This document shows positions 15,447-22,812 of a stretch of DNA of 35,948 nt, piece by piece; positions within the stretch are counted from its first letter, which is position 1, and each line of letters begins with the position of its first letter. The stretch comes from Deltaproteobacteria bacterium. Its GTDB lineage: Bacteria > Desulfobacterota > Dissulfuribacteria > Dissulfuribacterales > UBA3076. Where the stretch lies: positions 1-35,948 of the forward strand of contig PQXE01000025.1 of NCBI GenBank assembly GCA_003194495.1. The letters are read 5' to 3'. Made by a program: the position numbers and the translations under genes. The notes beneath the pieces were generated by a model. That model was not told the DNA's origin. It worked only from the letters and a program-made list of their open reading frames with translations, and did not search any database.

Positions 15447-15475
15447 TTGACAGGGAGCTCAAGAAGATCTACAAA
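15447..15475 (+). promoter_or_regulatory. sigma-70-like promoter before the split small gene
   Basis: A consensus -35 TTGACA (15447-15452) is followed after 17 nt by TACAAA (15470-15475), with TATAGT a few bases further. It lies about 90 nt upstream of the ATG at 15566. The rest of the 15167-15565 gap shows nothing else I recognise. Confidence 0.45.
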
Positions 15476-15565
15476 ATATAGTATGAGGTGATTGAAAATA
15501 CCGCTTTGGTCCAAATCGCAAAAAAGCGATTTCTTATTAACTTTACAAAACATAAGGAGGCAAAG

Positions 15566-15924
15566 ATGACCGATCAACGCTTGATGACCATGATTATCGT
15601 CTCAAACATTTTATCTGCTTATTGTCGAGGACGCTGCGCGTCCTCGACAATCGCCGCGGATTGCCATCCGCCGGCTGCGAGGCGCTCCGCGCCTCACAAC
15701 CAGCGAATGCAGTCGACTGCGCGCGCAGGCAAGCAAGCTTGCCTACGTGCTCGCGACTGATCCGCGGCGATTATGGGAATAAAGCCAGCTTTTGCTCTGT
15801 AAATAATAAAGAGCCGGATGAGGCGGAAAAGGAAGATTTATTGAAAAGAGTAATCACAATGTTTGAAAACTTGAGCACGAGTTATCTTAAGGATATTGAA
15901 GAAATTGCTGAAGGTGCTAAATAG
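15566..15924 (+). pseudogene. small gene interrupted by the 149-bp repeat
   Basis: An ATG with a strong site (AAGGAGG, 5 nt upstream) opens MTDQRLMTMIIVSNILSA, then the 149-bp repeat breaks the frame. Beyond the repeat the sequence continues GNKASFCSVNNKEPDEAEKE, then DLLKRVITMFENLSTSYLKD and a stop at 15922-15924. TTA flanks both repeat ends; deleting the repeat plus one TTA gives a continuous 68-aa ORF. The interrupted version still makes a frame-shifted hybrid ending inside the repeat. The ancestral product was a small, mostly helical, acidic protein, perhaps exported; I do not recognise it. Confidence 0.65.
15622..15770 (+). repeat. 149-bp multi-hairpin dispersed repeat, copy 3
   Basis: Same unit and orientation as copies 1 and 2. 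It has TTA immediately on both sides and sits in the middle of a small gene, giving direct evidence that the unit inserts as a discrete 149-bp block. Confidence 0.92.
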
Positions 15925-16014
15925 TGCCTGAACGGAAAGGCTGTTCATACACTATTTTGAATTCTAAAGGTTGAATTTTGAATTAAAAGTTGATTAAGAA
16001 TTGTTTATTTACAA

Positions 16015-16050
16015 AAAAGCCCCTGTCGGCATCTGCTGGCAGGGACTTTT
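16015..16050. terminator. bidirectional rho-independent terminator
   Basis: AAAAGCCCCTGTCGGC pairs with GCTGGCAGGGACTTTT around a 4-nt loop (with G-U pairs), with A-rich DNA on the left and TTTT on the right. It lies between the convergent small gene (plus) and the sulfur cluster (minus) and can serve both. Confidence 0.75.
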
Positions 16051-16071
16051 AATATTAGGTATATTTTTAAT

Positions 16072-16260
16072 TTACCACCAACTGACTGTCTTATCCGCCT
16101 CACGAATCATCTGAACCAGAATGTCATAATTGGGATCACCAATGTAAAGACTGAACTCTTTGGCGTCCCTGTCACGATTGAGTATCTCAACCAGTTTTTT
16201 GACGTCATCAGTAGGCTCGGAACGATAGACTTGCAATATTTTCATTTTTTCGTCGCTCAT
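16072..16260 (-). CDS. small protein of the sulfur-relay cluster, possibly TusB/DsrH-like
   Basis: A 62-aa protein (MSDEKMKILQVYRSEPTDDV...). It begins with a strand followed by RSEPTDDVKKLVEIL and ends in DKTVSWW. This loosely recalls TusB/DsrH, which opens with a strand and an RSP-like turn and ends in a tryptophan. It is shorter than TusB (about 95 aa), and the key cysteine is missing, so the match is weak. GAGGAG lies upstream of the start. It is the last gene of a four-gene minus-strand run with tusA and a DsrE-like gene, which is the main reason to link it with sulfur transfer. Confidence 0.6.
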   Translation of the reverse strand: MSDEKMKILQVYRSEPTDDVKKLVEILNRDRDAKEFSLYIGDPNYDILVQMIREADKTVSWW

Positions 16261-16280
16261 TACGTGCTCCTCTTATACTG

Positions 16281-16619
16281 CTAACCGCAGGTATCCGGTG
16301 CCGGAGAGCTTGCTTTCGGCAGGCCGTATGGAATGATAAAATCCGCATCACGCATACGCTCCCCAAGCTCCTCTATGGTGATGGGTGTCAACTCCAGGTC
16401 CTCTACATCAGGTGGATCTCCGCCCAAATTAAATACATCACCCTCCATATCCCGAATCCATTCAACGTTGCCTACATTGTACTCATTGAACGGGGGGTAT
16501 TCCCCATACATGTACACAGCAAATGCAAAATGGTTTTCAACCGATTGTCCCAGTGTGGAACGTGTACCGTCTCCGGCATACGAACGGTTGGGCAGTAGAA
16601 AATACATTGTGAATGACAT
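16281..16619 (-). CDS. hypothetical protein in the sulfur-relay cluster
   Basis: A 112-aa protein I do not recognise. It is soluble, acidic and rich in aromatic residues near the middle (FAVYMYGEYPPFNEYNVGNV), followed by DVEDLELTPITIEEL and DADFIIPYGLP. The last residues contain one cysteine (PDTCG). An AAGGAGATACTGATC stretch precedes the ATG. It lies between the DsrE-like gene and the 62-aa gene with short gaps, so it is probably cotranscribed with tusA. A role in sulfur trafficking is inferred from position alone. Confidence 0.65.
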   Translation of the reverse strand: MSFTMYFLLPNRSYAGDGTRSTLGQSVENHFAFAVYMYGEYPPFNEYNVGNVEWIRDMEGDVFNLGGDPPDVEDLELTPITIEELGERMRDADFIIPYGLPKASSPAPDTCG

Positions 16620-16652
16620 GATCAGTATCTCCTTAATCTACAGTACCGTGAT

Positions 16653-16982
16653 CTACAGTACCAGGTATTTGCCGCACTCTTCCAATAAAACACCGTGATA
16701 GGCCTGGGTCCCCATCTGCCTGCCGGTTATTCCCTTCGGCACGTCCTCAACGTCATAACCTTCGCATTGATAACTGGCAGCGCAGATAACCAGGTCTTGG
16801 ACATCGCAGAGAGTGGCAAGTTTCGCAAATTCAGGGGTCTTGGTCAGATGGACCGACTTAAAGGAAAAGAATACCGCGGCCTTCATCCCTGCCCGTACGG
16901 CAGCCTGTGTCACACCCAAAACATGCCTCATGTTCTGGGGAGAAGTCACAAAAATTCCAAGTTTGTTCGGATCAGCAGACAT
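16653..16982 (-). CDS. DsrE/TusD-like sulfur carrier protein
   Basis: A 109-aa protein with the DsrE-like fold pattern: an initial strand (KLGIFVTSPQN), helix, VFFSFKSVHLTKTPEF, and the cysteine region LVICAASYQCEGYDVED (C59, C67, C73). Conserved cysteines in DsrE-like proteins carry persulfides in relay with TusA. GGAGG lies 9 nt before the chosen ATG (16982); an in-frame ATG at 16988 is too close to it. The gene is downstream of tusA. In sulfur-metabolising bacteria TusA-DsrE pairs pass sulfane sulfur between enzymes; the exact partner is not visible here. Confidence 0.8.
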   Translation of the reverse strand: MSADPNKLGIFVTSPQNMRHVLGVTQAAVRAGMKAAVFFSFKSVHLTKTPEFAKLATLCDVQDLVICAASYQCEGYDVEDVPKGITGRQMGTQAYHGVLLEECGKYLVL

Positions 16983-17087
16983 CTGCATTATCCTCCATGT
17001 GATATTTGTAGGCCAGCCATAAACAATTGAAACCAGAGGGCACAAAGCCCCTCAATTGCTTGCATGGCCCGGCCGAGAGGCTAAGTA

Positions 17088-17339
17088 TTAACCCTTCTTT
17101 ATGTAGAAACGTAAAAAACCGGCGTCTTCCTTCTCTCCGAGGTACTCATGACCGGTACGCTCACACCATCCGGGGATATCATTACGGGTACCCGGGTCCG
17201 TACCAAGTACCTCAAGAATCTCTCCTGAATTAACCTTGCCTATCTCCTTTTTTACCTTCAGGATGGGCATTGGGCAACTAAGTCCTTTGGCATCCAAAGT
17301 ATGGGCTACTGTTAGGCCGTCTGGGGCAATCTTGCTCAT
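17088..17339 (-). CDS. tusA: TusA-family sulfurtransferase
   Basis: An 83-aa protein with the TusA signature LDAKGLSCPMPILKVKKEIG, where C22 of the CPxP motif carries the persulfide. GEILEVLGTDPGTRNDIPGW and the final strand (GFLRFYIKKG) complete the small alpha/beta fold. AGAGGAGG precedes the start. It is the first gene of the cluster with the DsrE-like protein. In E. coli TusA feeds tRNA 2-thiolation; in sulfur oxidisers and reducers TusA-like proteins shuttle sulfur in energy metabolism, which the DsrE neighbour makes more likely. The symbol is used at family level. Confidence 0.88.
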   Translation of the reverse strand: MSKIAPDGLTVAHTLDAKGLSCPMPILKVKKEIGKVNSGEILEVLGTDPGTRNDIPGWCERTGHEYLGEKEDAGFLRFYIKKG

Positions 17340-17684
17340 AATTCCTCCTCTTTTATTTTATATAATTTATAAAGATTTTTAAGACATCAGCGCACATGTG
17401 CCGAGCCTACGTATTTTGATCACCATGATATCGCACATTATCGTAAAAATAAACTCATTGCATCTTTTTTATAATCAAATAATGTCTAAAAAGCTTGCAT
17501 CACAGAAAAAAGGCGATAAAAAAGAGTAAATCGCATCCAAAAGTAAAAATTTAATAACCATTTGGTCTGTACCAAACTTCATTTACTGTGTCAAGCTTTC
17601 AGTGAATAGCTATTCACCCTAAAGACCAAGCTATCTTGTTGATTTAAATATTGAAATAAAAGCATCCTCCAAGGAGAACATGAC
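17340..17684. other. divergent intergenic region with a 16-bp palindrome
   Basis: This 345-bp gap separates the divergent tusA cluster and the M16 peptidase gene and must hold both promoters. GTGAATAGCTATTCAC (17602-17617) is a perfect palindrome about 70 nt before the peptidase ATG and could be an operator. No gene is seen. Confidence 0.4.
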
Positions 17685-20342
17685 ATGCTCATAACCAGCA
17701 AAACAATTACCCTGTGCCTGCTGATCGCCTTTTCCCTTCTCCTCTTCATGCCCTTTGGCTCTTTGGCAAGGGAACTTATTCCAGGGCTGAACAAGACCAG
17801 GCTCTCTAACGGACTTACTGCCATTGTAAAAGAAAACCACCGGGCGCCGGTTGTGGCCATACAGGTTTGGGTTCAAGCAGGCAGTGTTTACGAAACCGAA
17901 GGGGAGAGAGGCATTACCCACTTGATCGAACACATGATCTTCAAGGGCACTGAAAAAAGAGGACCTGGAGAAGTGGCAAAAGAAATAGAATCTGTCGGAG
18001 GGTCCATTAATGCTTACACATCTCTTGATTATACAGTCTACCACTGCGTGGTCCCGAAACAGTTCCTGGACAATGCCCTGGATGTACTTTCCGACGCGGT
18101 ATTTCACTCATCATTTGATCCCGATGAATTAGACCGAGAGAAAAAAGTGGTGCTTGAAGAAATAAGGATGAGAGACGACAGGCCAAGGTCAAGACTTTCC
18201 AGCTTATTAATGGAGACGGCATATAAGGCACACCCATATGGATTCCCTGTAATCGGCTATCCTGAAACGGTCGAATCTTTTGGACGCAAAAACATCCTGA
18301 CATATATGGAAAGAAGATATCGGCCCTCACAAATTACCGTTGTTGTTGTTGGAGACGTCGGGGTATCTCAGGCCCTGGCCGGTATCCAGAACACCTTTGG
18401 ATCAGCAACAAAAGAAGAGTCTCAAGAATTCACCTATCCATCAGAGCCGCGGCAGGACACCCCGAGGATCGCCATGGAGGCAATGGAAATTCAGGAAGGC
18501 TACCTGGCTGTAGCGTTTTCAGGGCTGCCCAACTTCAATGACCCTGATGTACCTACCCTGGACGTTCTAGCTGCCCTGCTTGGAAAAGGGGAAAGCTCAA
18601 GGCTTACCTCGTCTCTACGAAATCGTTTACAGATAGTCCATAACATTGATGCAGCAGCGTTTACACCGGCAGGACCAGGGCTATTCGAGATCACCGCCTC
18701 TCTGGACCCGGAAAAGACCCAGGAAGCATTAACACAGATATTCCATGAAATCTTCCGTCTGGAAAATGAGGGAATCATTGAGGAAGAGCTGGAGCGCGCT
18801 AAAGTCCAGGTAGAAACGGATTTTGTTTACAGCCAGGAGACCATGGAAGGAGAAGCAAGAGAGCTCGGTGTCTTTGAGACCCTTTCAAAGGACCCTCATG
18901 CAGAAAAACTCTATCTTGAGAAGGTCAGGGAGGTGACGGCCCAGGATGTCCGGCAGGTTGCCGGACAGATTTTCAGACAGGAAAACATCAATGTGGTCAT
19001 GGTAATGCCTGAGGATCGCCTGCCTGAGCTTACGAGCCGGGAACTGGGCGTAATGGTCCAGGAAGCGGAACTCCTGGCCAAGGGAATAGAGTCGGATGGC
19101 AGCGATCTTATCCGCCCTGTCAAGAGGTTTAGCCTTTCCAACGGCCTCACGGTCCTTGTCCAAGAGGCCCCGGGAGTGCCTACGGTTGCTGCAACACTGG
19201 TGTTCCCGGGAGGAGTGAGATACGAAAGTGAAAAAACCGACGGTCTCTTCAACTTCCTCGCAAAGGCCTGGACAAAAGGGACCGAAGCCCACAGCGCCCA
19301 GGGTATTGCTGAACTGATAGAGGGCCTGGGTGGTAGTATCAACGGCTTTTCAGGTCAGAACACCCTTGGGCTTCAAGGCCGCTTTTTGAGTCAAAATCTG
19401 GATAAAGGCCTTGCCCTCTTTACTGAGGTCCTGCTCACTCCCACCTTCCCACCTGAAGAAACAAAAAAACTCCGTTCCTTAATACTGGCACAGCTTAAGC
19501 GTCAGGATGATTATCTGCCCGGAGTTGCAGTAAGGGAATTCCGTCGCCTGCTTTTCTCGCCCCATCCATATGGCATGGACCCGTTGGGCAAGGCATCTGT
19601 TATCAAAACCATCTGTTCAAAAGAGCTGCTTGAGACCTATCGGAATTTTGTAATACCTGACAGGGGAGTACTCTCCATAGTGGGAGATATTCATACTGAA
19701 GAAATCATCTCGAGCATTGAGACCATGCTTGGCGCCTGGTCGGTGGAAACAAAATCGGTCCTTTCCACACCTCCTGAACCAGACCCTCTGATTTCACCCA
19801 GAATTCTGACCCTAAAAAAGAAAAAACAACAAGTGCATATTGTGCTTGGTTTCCCAGGGACCACTTTCAATAACCCTGACCGCTATGCCCTTCAAACACT
19901 GAATGCAGTATTTTCAGGTCAGGGCGGCCGCCTGTTCATTGATCTCAGGGACAAAGAAAGTCTGGCGTATTCCGTGACCTCATTCCTGGGGCTGGGCCTG
20001 GATTATGGGTCCTTTGCCTTCTACATTGCCTGCGCGCCTGAAAAAAAGGACAGAGCCTTAAAGGGCCTGTGGCGGGAAATTTACAGGGCAACAGGGACAC
20101 CTGTGACTGATGATGAGTTGGAAAGGGCCAAAAAATGGCTTATCGGGACCCATGAGATAGGCCTTCAAACCAACAGGGCCCAGGCCATGGACATGGCCTT
20201 AAATGAACTCTATGGCCTAGGATATAATTTCGTATCGGAATATGTTCGGAAAATAGATGCGGTAACTGCAGATCAAGTACTTAATGTAGCCAAAAAATTT
20301 ATGAATTCGGAAGACTACATACTCGTAAGAGTAGGCCCATAA
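17685..20342 (+). CDS. M16-family zinc metallopeptidase, two-unit, exported
   Basis: An 885-aa protein with a signal peptide (to about residue 28, GSLA) and two M16 repeats. The first has the inverted zinc motif HLIEH (residues 79-83) and the distal glutamate about 76 residues later (LEEIRM). The second half (about 470-885) repeats the fold (FSLSNGLTVLVQEAPGVPTV) but has FNFLAKAW in place of the zinc motif, so it is an inactive partner lobe containing an R/Y-type region (DLRDKESLAYSV). This matches the pitrilysin/processing-peptidase-like clan found in bacterial periplasm. GGAG lies 8 nt before the ATG. NAD kinase follows after 9 nt, suggesting one transcript. Confidence 0.9.
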   Translation: MLITSKTITLCLLIAFSLLLFMPFGSLARELIPGLNKTRLSNGLTAIVKENHRAPVVAIQVWVQAGSVYETEGERGITHLIEHMIFKGTEKRGPGEVAKEIESVGGSINAYTSLDYTVYHCVVPKQFLDNALDVLSDAVFHSSFDPDELDREKKVVLEEIRMRDDRPRSRLSSLLMETAYKAHPYGFPVIGYPETVESFGRKNILTYMERRYRPSQITVVVVGDVGVSQALAGIQNTFGSATKEESQEFTYPSEPRQDTPRIAMEAMEIQEGYLAVAFSGLPNFNDPDVPTLDVLAALLGKGESSRLTSSLRNRLQIVHNIDAAAFTPAGPGLFEITASLDPEKTQEALTQIFHEIFRLENEGIIEEELERAKVQVETDFVYSQETMEGEARELGVFETLSKDPHAEKLYLEKVREVTAQDVRQVAGQIFRQENINVVMVMPEDRLPELTSRELGVMVQEAELLAKGIESDGSDLIRPVKRFSLSNGLTVLVQEAPGVPTVAATLVFPGGVRYESEKTDGLFNFLAKAWTKGTEAHSAQGIAELIEGLGGSINGFSGQNTLGLQGRFLSQNLDKGLALFTEVLLTPTFPPEETKKLRSLILAQLKRQDDYLPGVAVREFRRLLFSPHPYGMDPLGKASVIKTICSKELLETYRNFVIPDRGVLSIVGDIHTEEIISSIETMLGAWSVETKSVLSTPPEPDPLISPRILTLKKKKQQVHIVLGFPGTTFNNPDRYALQTLNAVFSGQGGRLFIDLRDKESLAYSVTSFLGLGLDYGSFAFYIACAPEKKDRALKGLWREIYRATGTPVTDDELERAKKWLIGTHEIGLQTNRAQAMDMALNELYGLGYNFVSEYVRKIDAVTADQVLNVAKKFMNSEDYILVRVGP

Positions 20343-20351
20343 ACAGACTTT

Positions 20352-21170
20352 ATGTTCAAACACATCAGCCTCATTGTCAGGCACAAGACCGAAATCCCAA
20401 AGAGGATCGGAGAGGCCATGGAAAAGCTTTTCCGAAAACGCGGGGTCTCTGTCACTGAAGGGCAGGTAGATCCTCAAGCCGAGGCTATAGTAGTGCTGGG
20501 TGGAGACGGCACACTGCTTCATGTAGCAGGAGAGGCCTATCAGCTCGGAATTCCCCTGCTCGGCATAAACCTGGGGGGCCTGGGGTTCCTTACCGAGATC
20601 CACATGGACGAGATGGAACAGGCCCTGGATTCCCTGATATCAGGAACTCTCGAGCTGGACAGGCGAGCAATACTCTCGGTTACGTTAAAAGCGTCTGATA
20701 GTCCAGGCCCAACTTACCATGCACTCAATGAAGCAGTGATCAGCAAAGGCCCTCTGGGTAAAATTATTACACTTCCAACCTGGGCCGACGGCTCATTCCT
20801 TACCACATACCGTGGTGATGGCCTGATCATCTCCACTGCAACCGGATCCACTGCGTATAACCTCTCTGCCGGCGGCCCTATTCTGCACCCTGGCATCGAG
20901 GCCCTTATATTAACCCCAATATGCCCATTCGCCCTGAATGCGCGTCCCCTTATACTGCCGGGTCAGATGAAGATGTCGATACAGCTCAAAAATGCCACGG
21001 AAAAGATCAGTTTAATAATAGATGGCCAGGTAAGCCGGGAACTCAATGAAGGGGACCGGGTCGAAATGCAAAAGGCCAAGGGACACCTGAAACTCATAAA
21101 GTCCCCGCTCAGGGACTACTTCACCATTTTAAGAGAAAAGCTTGGATGGGCAAAGGGTGTGGGGATGTAA
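20352..21170 (+). CDS. nadK: NAD kinase
   Basis: A 272-aa ATP-NAD kinase that phosphorylates NAD to NADP. The GGDGTLL motif (about residues 50-56) holds the catalytic aspartate. Further signatures are LLGINLGGLGFLTE, HALNEAVIS (the NE motif) and GDGLIISTATGSTAYNLSAG, with LIIDGQ near the end. Length is in the normal bacterial range. The gene begins 9 nt after the M16 peptidase stop, with no strong ribosome site, so it is probably translated from the same mRNA. Nothing unusual is seen in the catalytic residues. Confidence 0.95.
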   Translation: MFKHISLIVRHKTEIPKRIGEAMEKLFRKRGVSVTEGQVDPQAEAIVVLGGDGTLLHVAGEAYQLGIPLLGINLGGLGFLTEIHMDEMEQALDSLISGTLELDRRAILSVTLKASDSPGPTYHALNEAVISKGPLGKIITLPTWADGSFLTTYRGDGLIISTATGSTAYNLSAGGPILHPGIEALILTPICPFALNARPLILPGQMKMSIQLKNATEKISLIIDGQVSRELNEGDRVEMQKAKGHLKLIKSPLRDYFTILREKLGWAKGVGM

Positions 21171-21172
21171 AG

Positions 21173-21230
21173 AATAGCTGTTAGCCTTTAGCTGTTAGCG
21201 ATTAGCTAATCGCTAACAGCTAATCGCTCA
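21173..21230. repeat. heptamer repeat with a 36-bp perfect palindrome
   Basis: Units TGTTAGC, CTTTAGC, TGTTAGC, GATTAGC are followed by the inverted series. Positions 21188-21223 are a perfect palindrome centred on AGCT (left arm TTAGCTGTTAGCGATTAG). It lies exactly between the convergent nadK and YtxH genes, where a bidirectional terminator would be expected. The same family occurs at 9583-9822 and 8290-8372. Confidence 0.8.
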
Positions 21231-21233
21231 ACC

Positions 21234-21608
21234 TTAAGCATCTTCCTTCTCTTCTGAGGATGTTTCTTCACCCTCTTCACCCTTTTCAGACTTCATGCGG
21301 GCAACAAGGCGTTCTTTCTCCCGCGCCATGGCCTCTTTACCTGCTTCATAAGCAGATTCCAAAACAGCCTTTTTTTGATCGATCATGTCCTTGCTCTTAT
21401 CAAGGAGATCACCGGCTTTGTCACGGACCTCATCTGCTACCCTATGGGCCTCACCACGGGCCGCATAGGCCTGCTCCCTTATCCGATCTCTAACTTCAGG
21501 ACCTGTTCTAGGAGTAAGTAACGTGGCCAAACCGGCCCCGACAGCACCCCCCATTAAGAATGCTATGGCCACACAACCTGCGGAATAGCGACCTTCACCG
21601 TTGCTCAT
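21234..21608 (-). CDS. YtxH-like membrane-associated protein
   Basis: A 124-aa protein with an N-terminal glycine-rich membrane segment (VAIAFLMGGAVGAGLATLLT, then PRTGPEVRDRI), the hallmark of YtxH-like proteins. A long charged helix follows (DEVRDKAGDLLDKSKDMIDQ) with a glutamate-rich end. YtxH relatives are small envelope or stress-associated proteins of unclear function. Its start overlaps the stop of the DUF948 gene (ATGA at 21605-21608), a common pairing. Translation is probably coupled. Confidence 0.85.
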   Translation of the reverse strand: MSNGEGRYSAGCVAIAFLMGGAVGAGLATLLTPRTGPEVRDRIREQAYAARGEAHRVADEVRDKAGDLLDKSKDMIDQKKAVLESAYEAGKEAMAREKERLVARMKSEKGEEGEETSSEEKEDA

Positions 21609-22204
21609 TTTTTGCTACCTCCTTTAAGTCTAAGATTCTCAGAAAGAAATTCCAAAGACGTCTTGATGCCTGTGGCTATACTTGCCACCTGCACAGCTAA
21701 TCCGGAAAACCCCGACCTGGCAATGTCTGTTGCAACCCGGACGGTCTCGCCTGTCTCACGAGCAGCCTCGAAGAAATCCTGTGTCTGCTGAACCTTGACC
21801 TTAATATCACCGGTCATCTCCTGGATATCCCCGGTAATTTGATGAACGTTATCCAAAATCAGGGGAAGATCCTTCTCGAAAGTCCTTCCAAGGTCCTGAT
21901 AGGCCTTGGCAGTATTCCTAAATTCTTCAAGAAGAGGCGTTAACTCATTTTCTATCAAGGACAGACGCTGATTGATCTCGCTCAATGTACCCTGAGCCGT
22001 ATCCTCCAGTTCTGACAATTTAGAAACTACAGGATTAAACTGAGCCAATATATCGTCAACAGCAGCTTGGCTTTTGAATAAGGCCTCGTCTAAACCTTCC
22101 AGCGTGTCCTGGACACTCTTTGACAACCTGACAAGATAAATTACAAGAAACACAAAGGCCACAGCTATGGTAAGGAGTGCAAACGAACTTATTATAGATG
22201 ACAT
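21605..22204 (-). CDS. DUF948-family membrane protein
   Basis: A 199-aa protein with one N-terminal transmembrane helix (about residues 8-26, LLTIAVAFVFLVIYLVRLS) and a long coiled-coil region containing heptad-like repeats (LEDTAQGTLSEINQRLSLIE, DIQEMTGDIKVKVQQTQDFF). This is the pattern of DUF948 proteins, which often lie beside YtxH genes, as here. The final part (SLEFLSENLRLKGGSKK) overlaps the YtxH start. It is likely a scaffold-like envelope protein; no enzymatic residues are visible. Confidence 0.82.
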   Translation of the reverse strand: MSSIISSFALLTIAVAFVFLVIYLVRLSKSVQDTLEGLDEALFKSQAAVDDILAQFNPVVSKLSELEDTAQGTLSEINQRLSLIENELTPLLEEFRNTAKAYQDLGRTFEKDLPLILDNVHQITGDIQEMTGDIKVKVQQTQDFFEAARETGETVRVATDIARSGFSGLAVQVASIATGIKTSLEFLSENLRLKGGSKK

Positions 22205-22812
22205 ATTGTCCTCTTTATATCAGTAAAATACCAGTCCTTTACCCACCGGCTGTCTGCAGAATGTCTTTCAAGGACAAGGTACAAGCACGGTTAAAAGCAC
22301 AAAATACTCAGGGAATGAAAACATTATTTACTAATATCGCCATCGGACGACCTTTGGAAATCCTTAAGGAAAAATCCCAAGGAAAAAAATTGTTAGGTGG
22401 CTCCTGCAACATTTGCAACATAAACATGGCTCACGGCCTTTGCAAGCACATTTGCAAAGTCTGAAAATAATTGGCATCCTTCATTCACCAGTTTACACTT
22501 TTTTCGAAAAAGCGTGTATTGTCGAATTGAATGCCGATGGCGAAATTGGAAATCAGGTAACGCATTTACATCTTTGTATTTTTCCCAATTTCAAATTTCA
22601 CTGCCAAAACACAAGATCGACAAAATGTAAACTACGTTTGGCTTGTCGTGAAGGACGGCAAATATTCTATAATAAAAAAATCAGCTTAGATCGTAACCAG
22701 TACTTTTATTTACATCTGAAAAGTGGTATTAAATTTAGGGCAATCTGGAACTGTAAACCTACTTGCAGACAGTCTCTTGCATTTTCAACCAACGTAAGGA
22801 GATGACTAAGCT
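22205..22812. other. 600-bp intergenic region, no supported gene
   Basis: It holds divergent promoters for the DUF948 gene and inositol-phosphate synthase. Two overlapping short ORFs (22198-22464 and 22413-22805) lack ribosome sites and recognisable motifs. A T/A-rich inverted stretch, CACTTTTTTCGAAAAAGCGTG, lies near 22496-22516. I see no known RNA structure. Confidence 0.4.

Noticed and set aside
22261..22464. 67-aa plus-strand ORF with four cysteines upstream of inositol-phosphate synthase
   Set aside because: No ribosome site and no family resemblance; it overlaps an alternative frame of equal quality.
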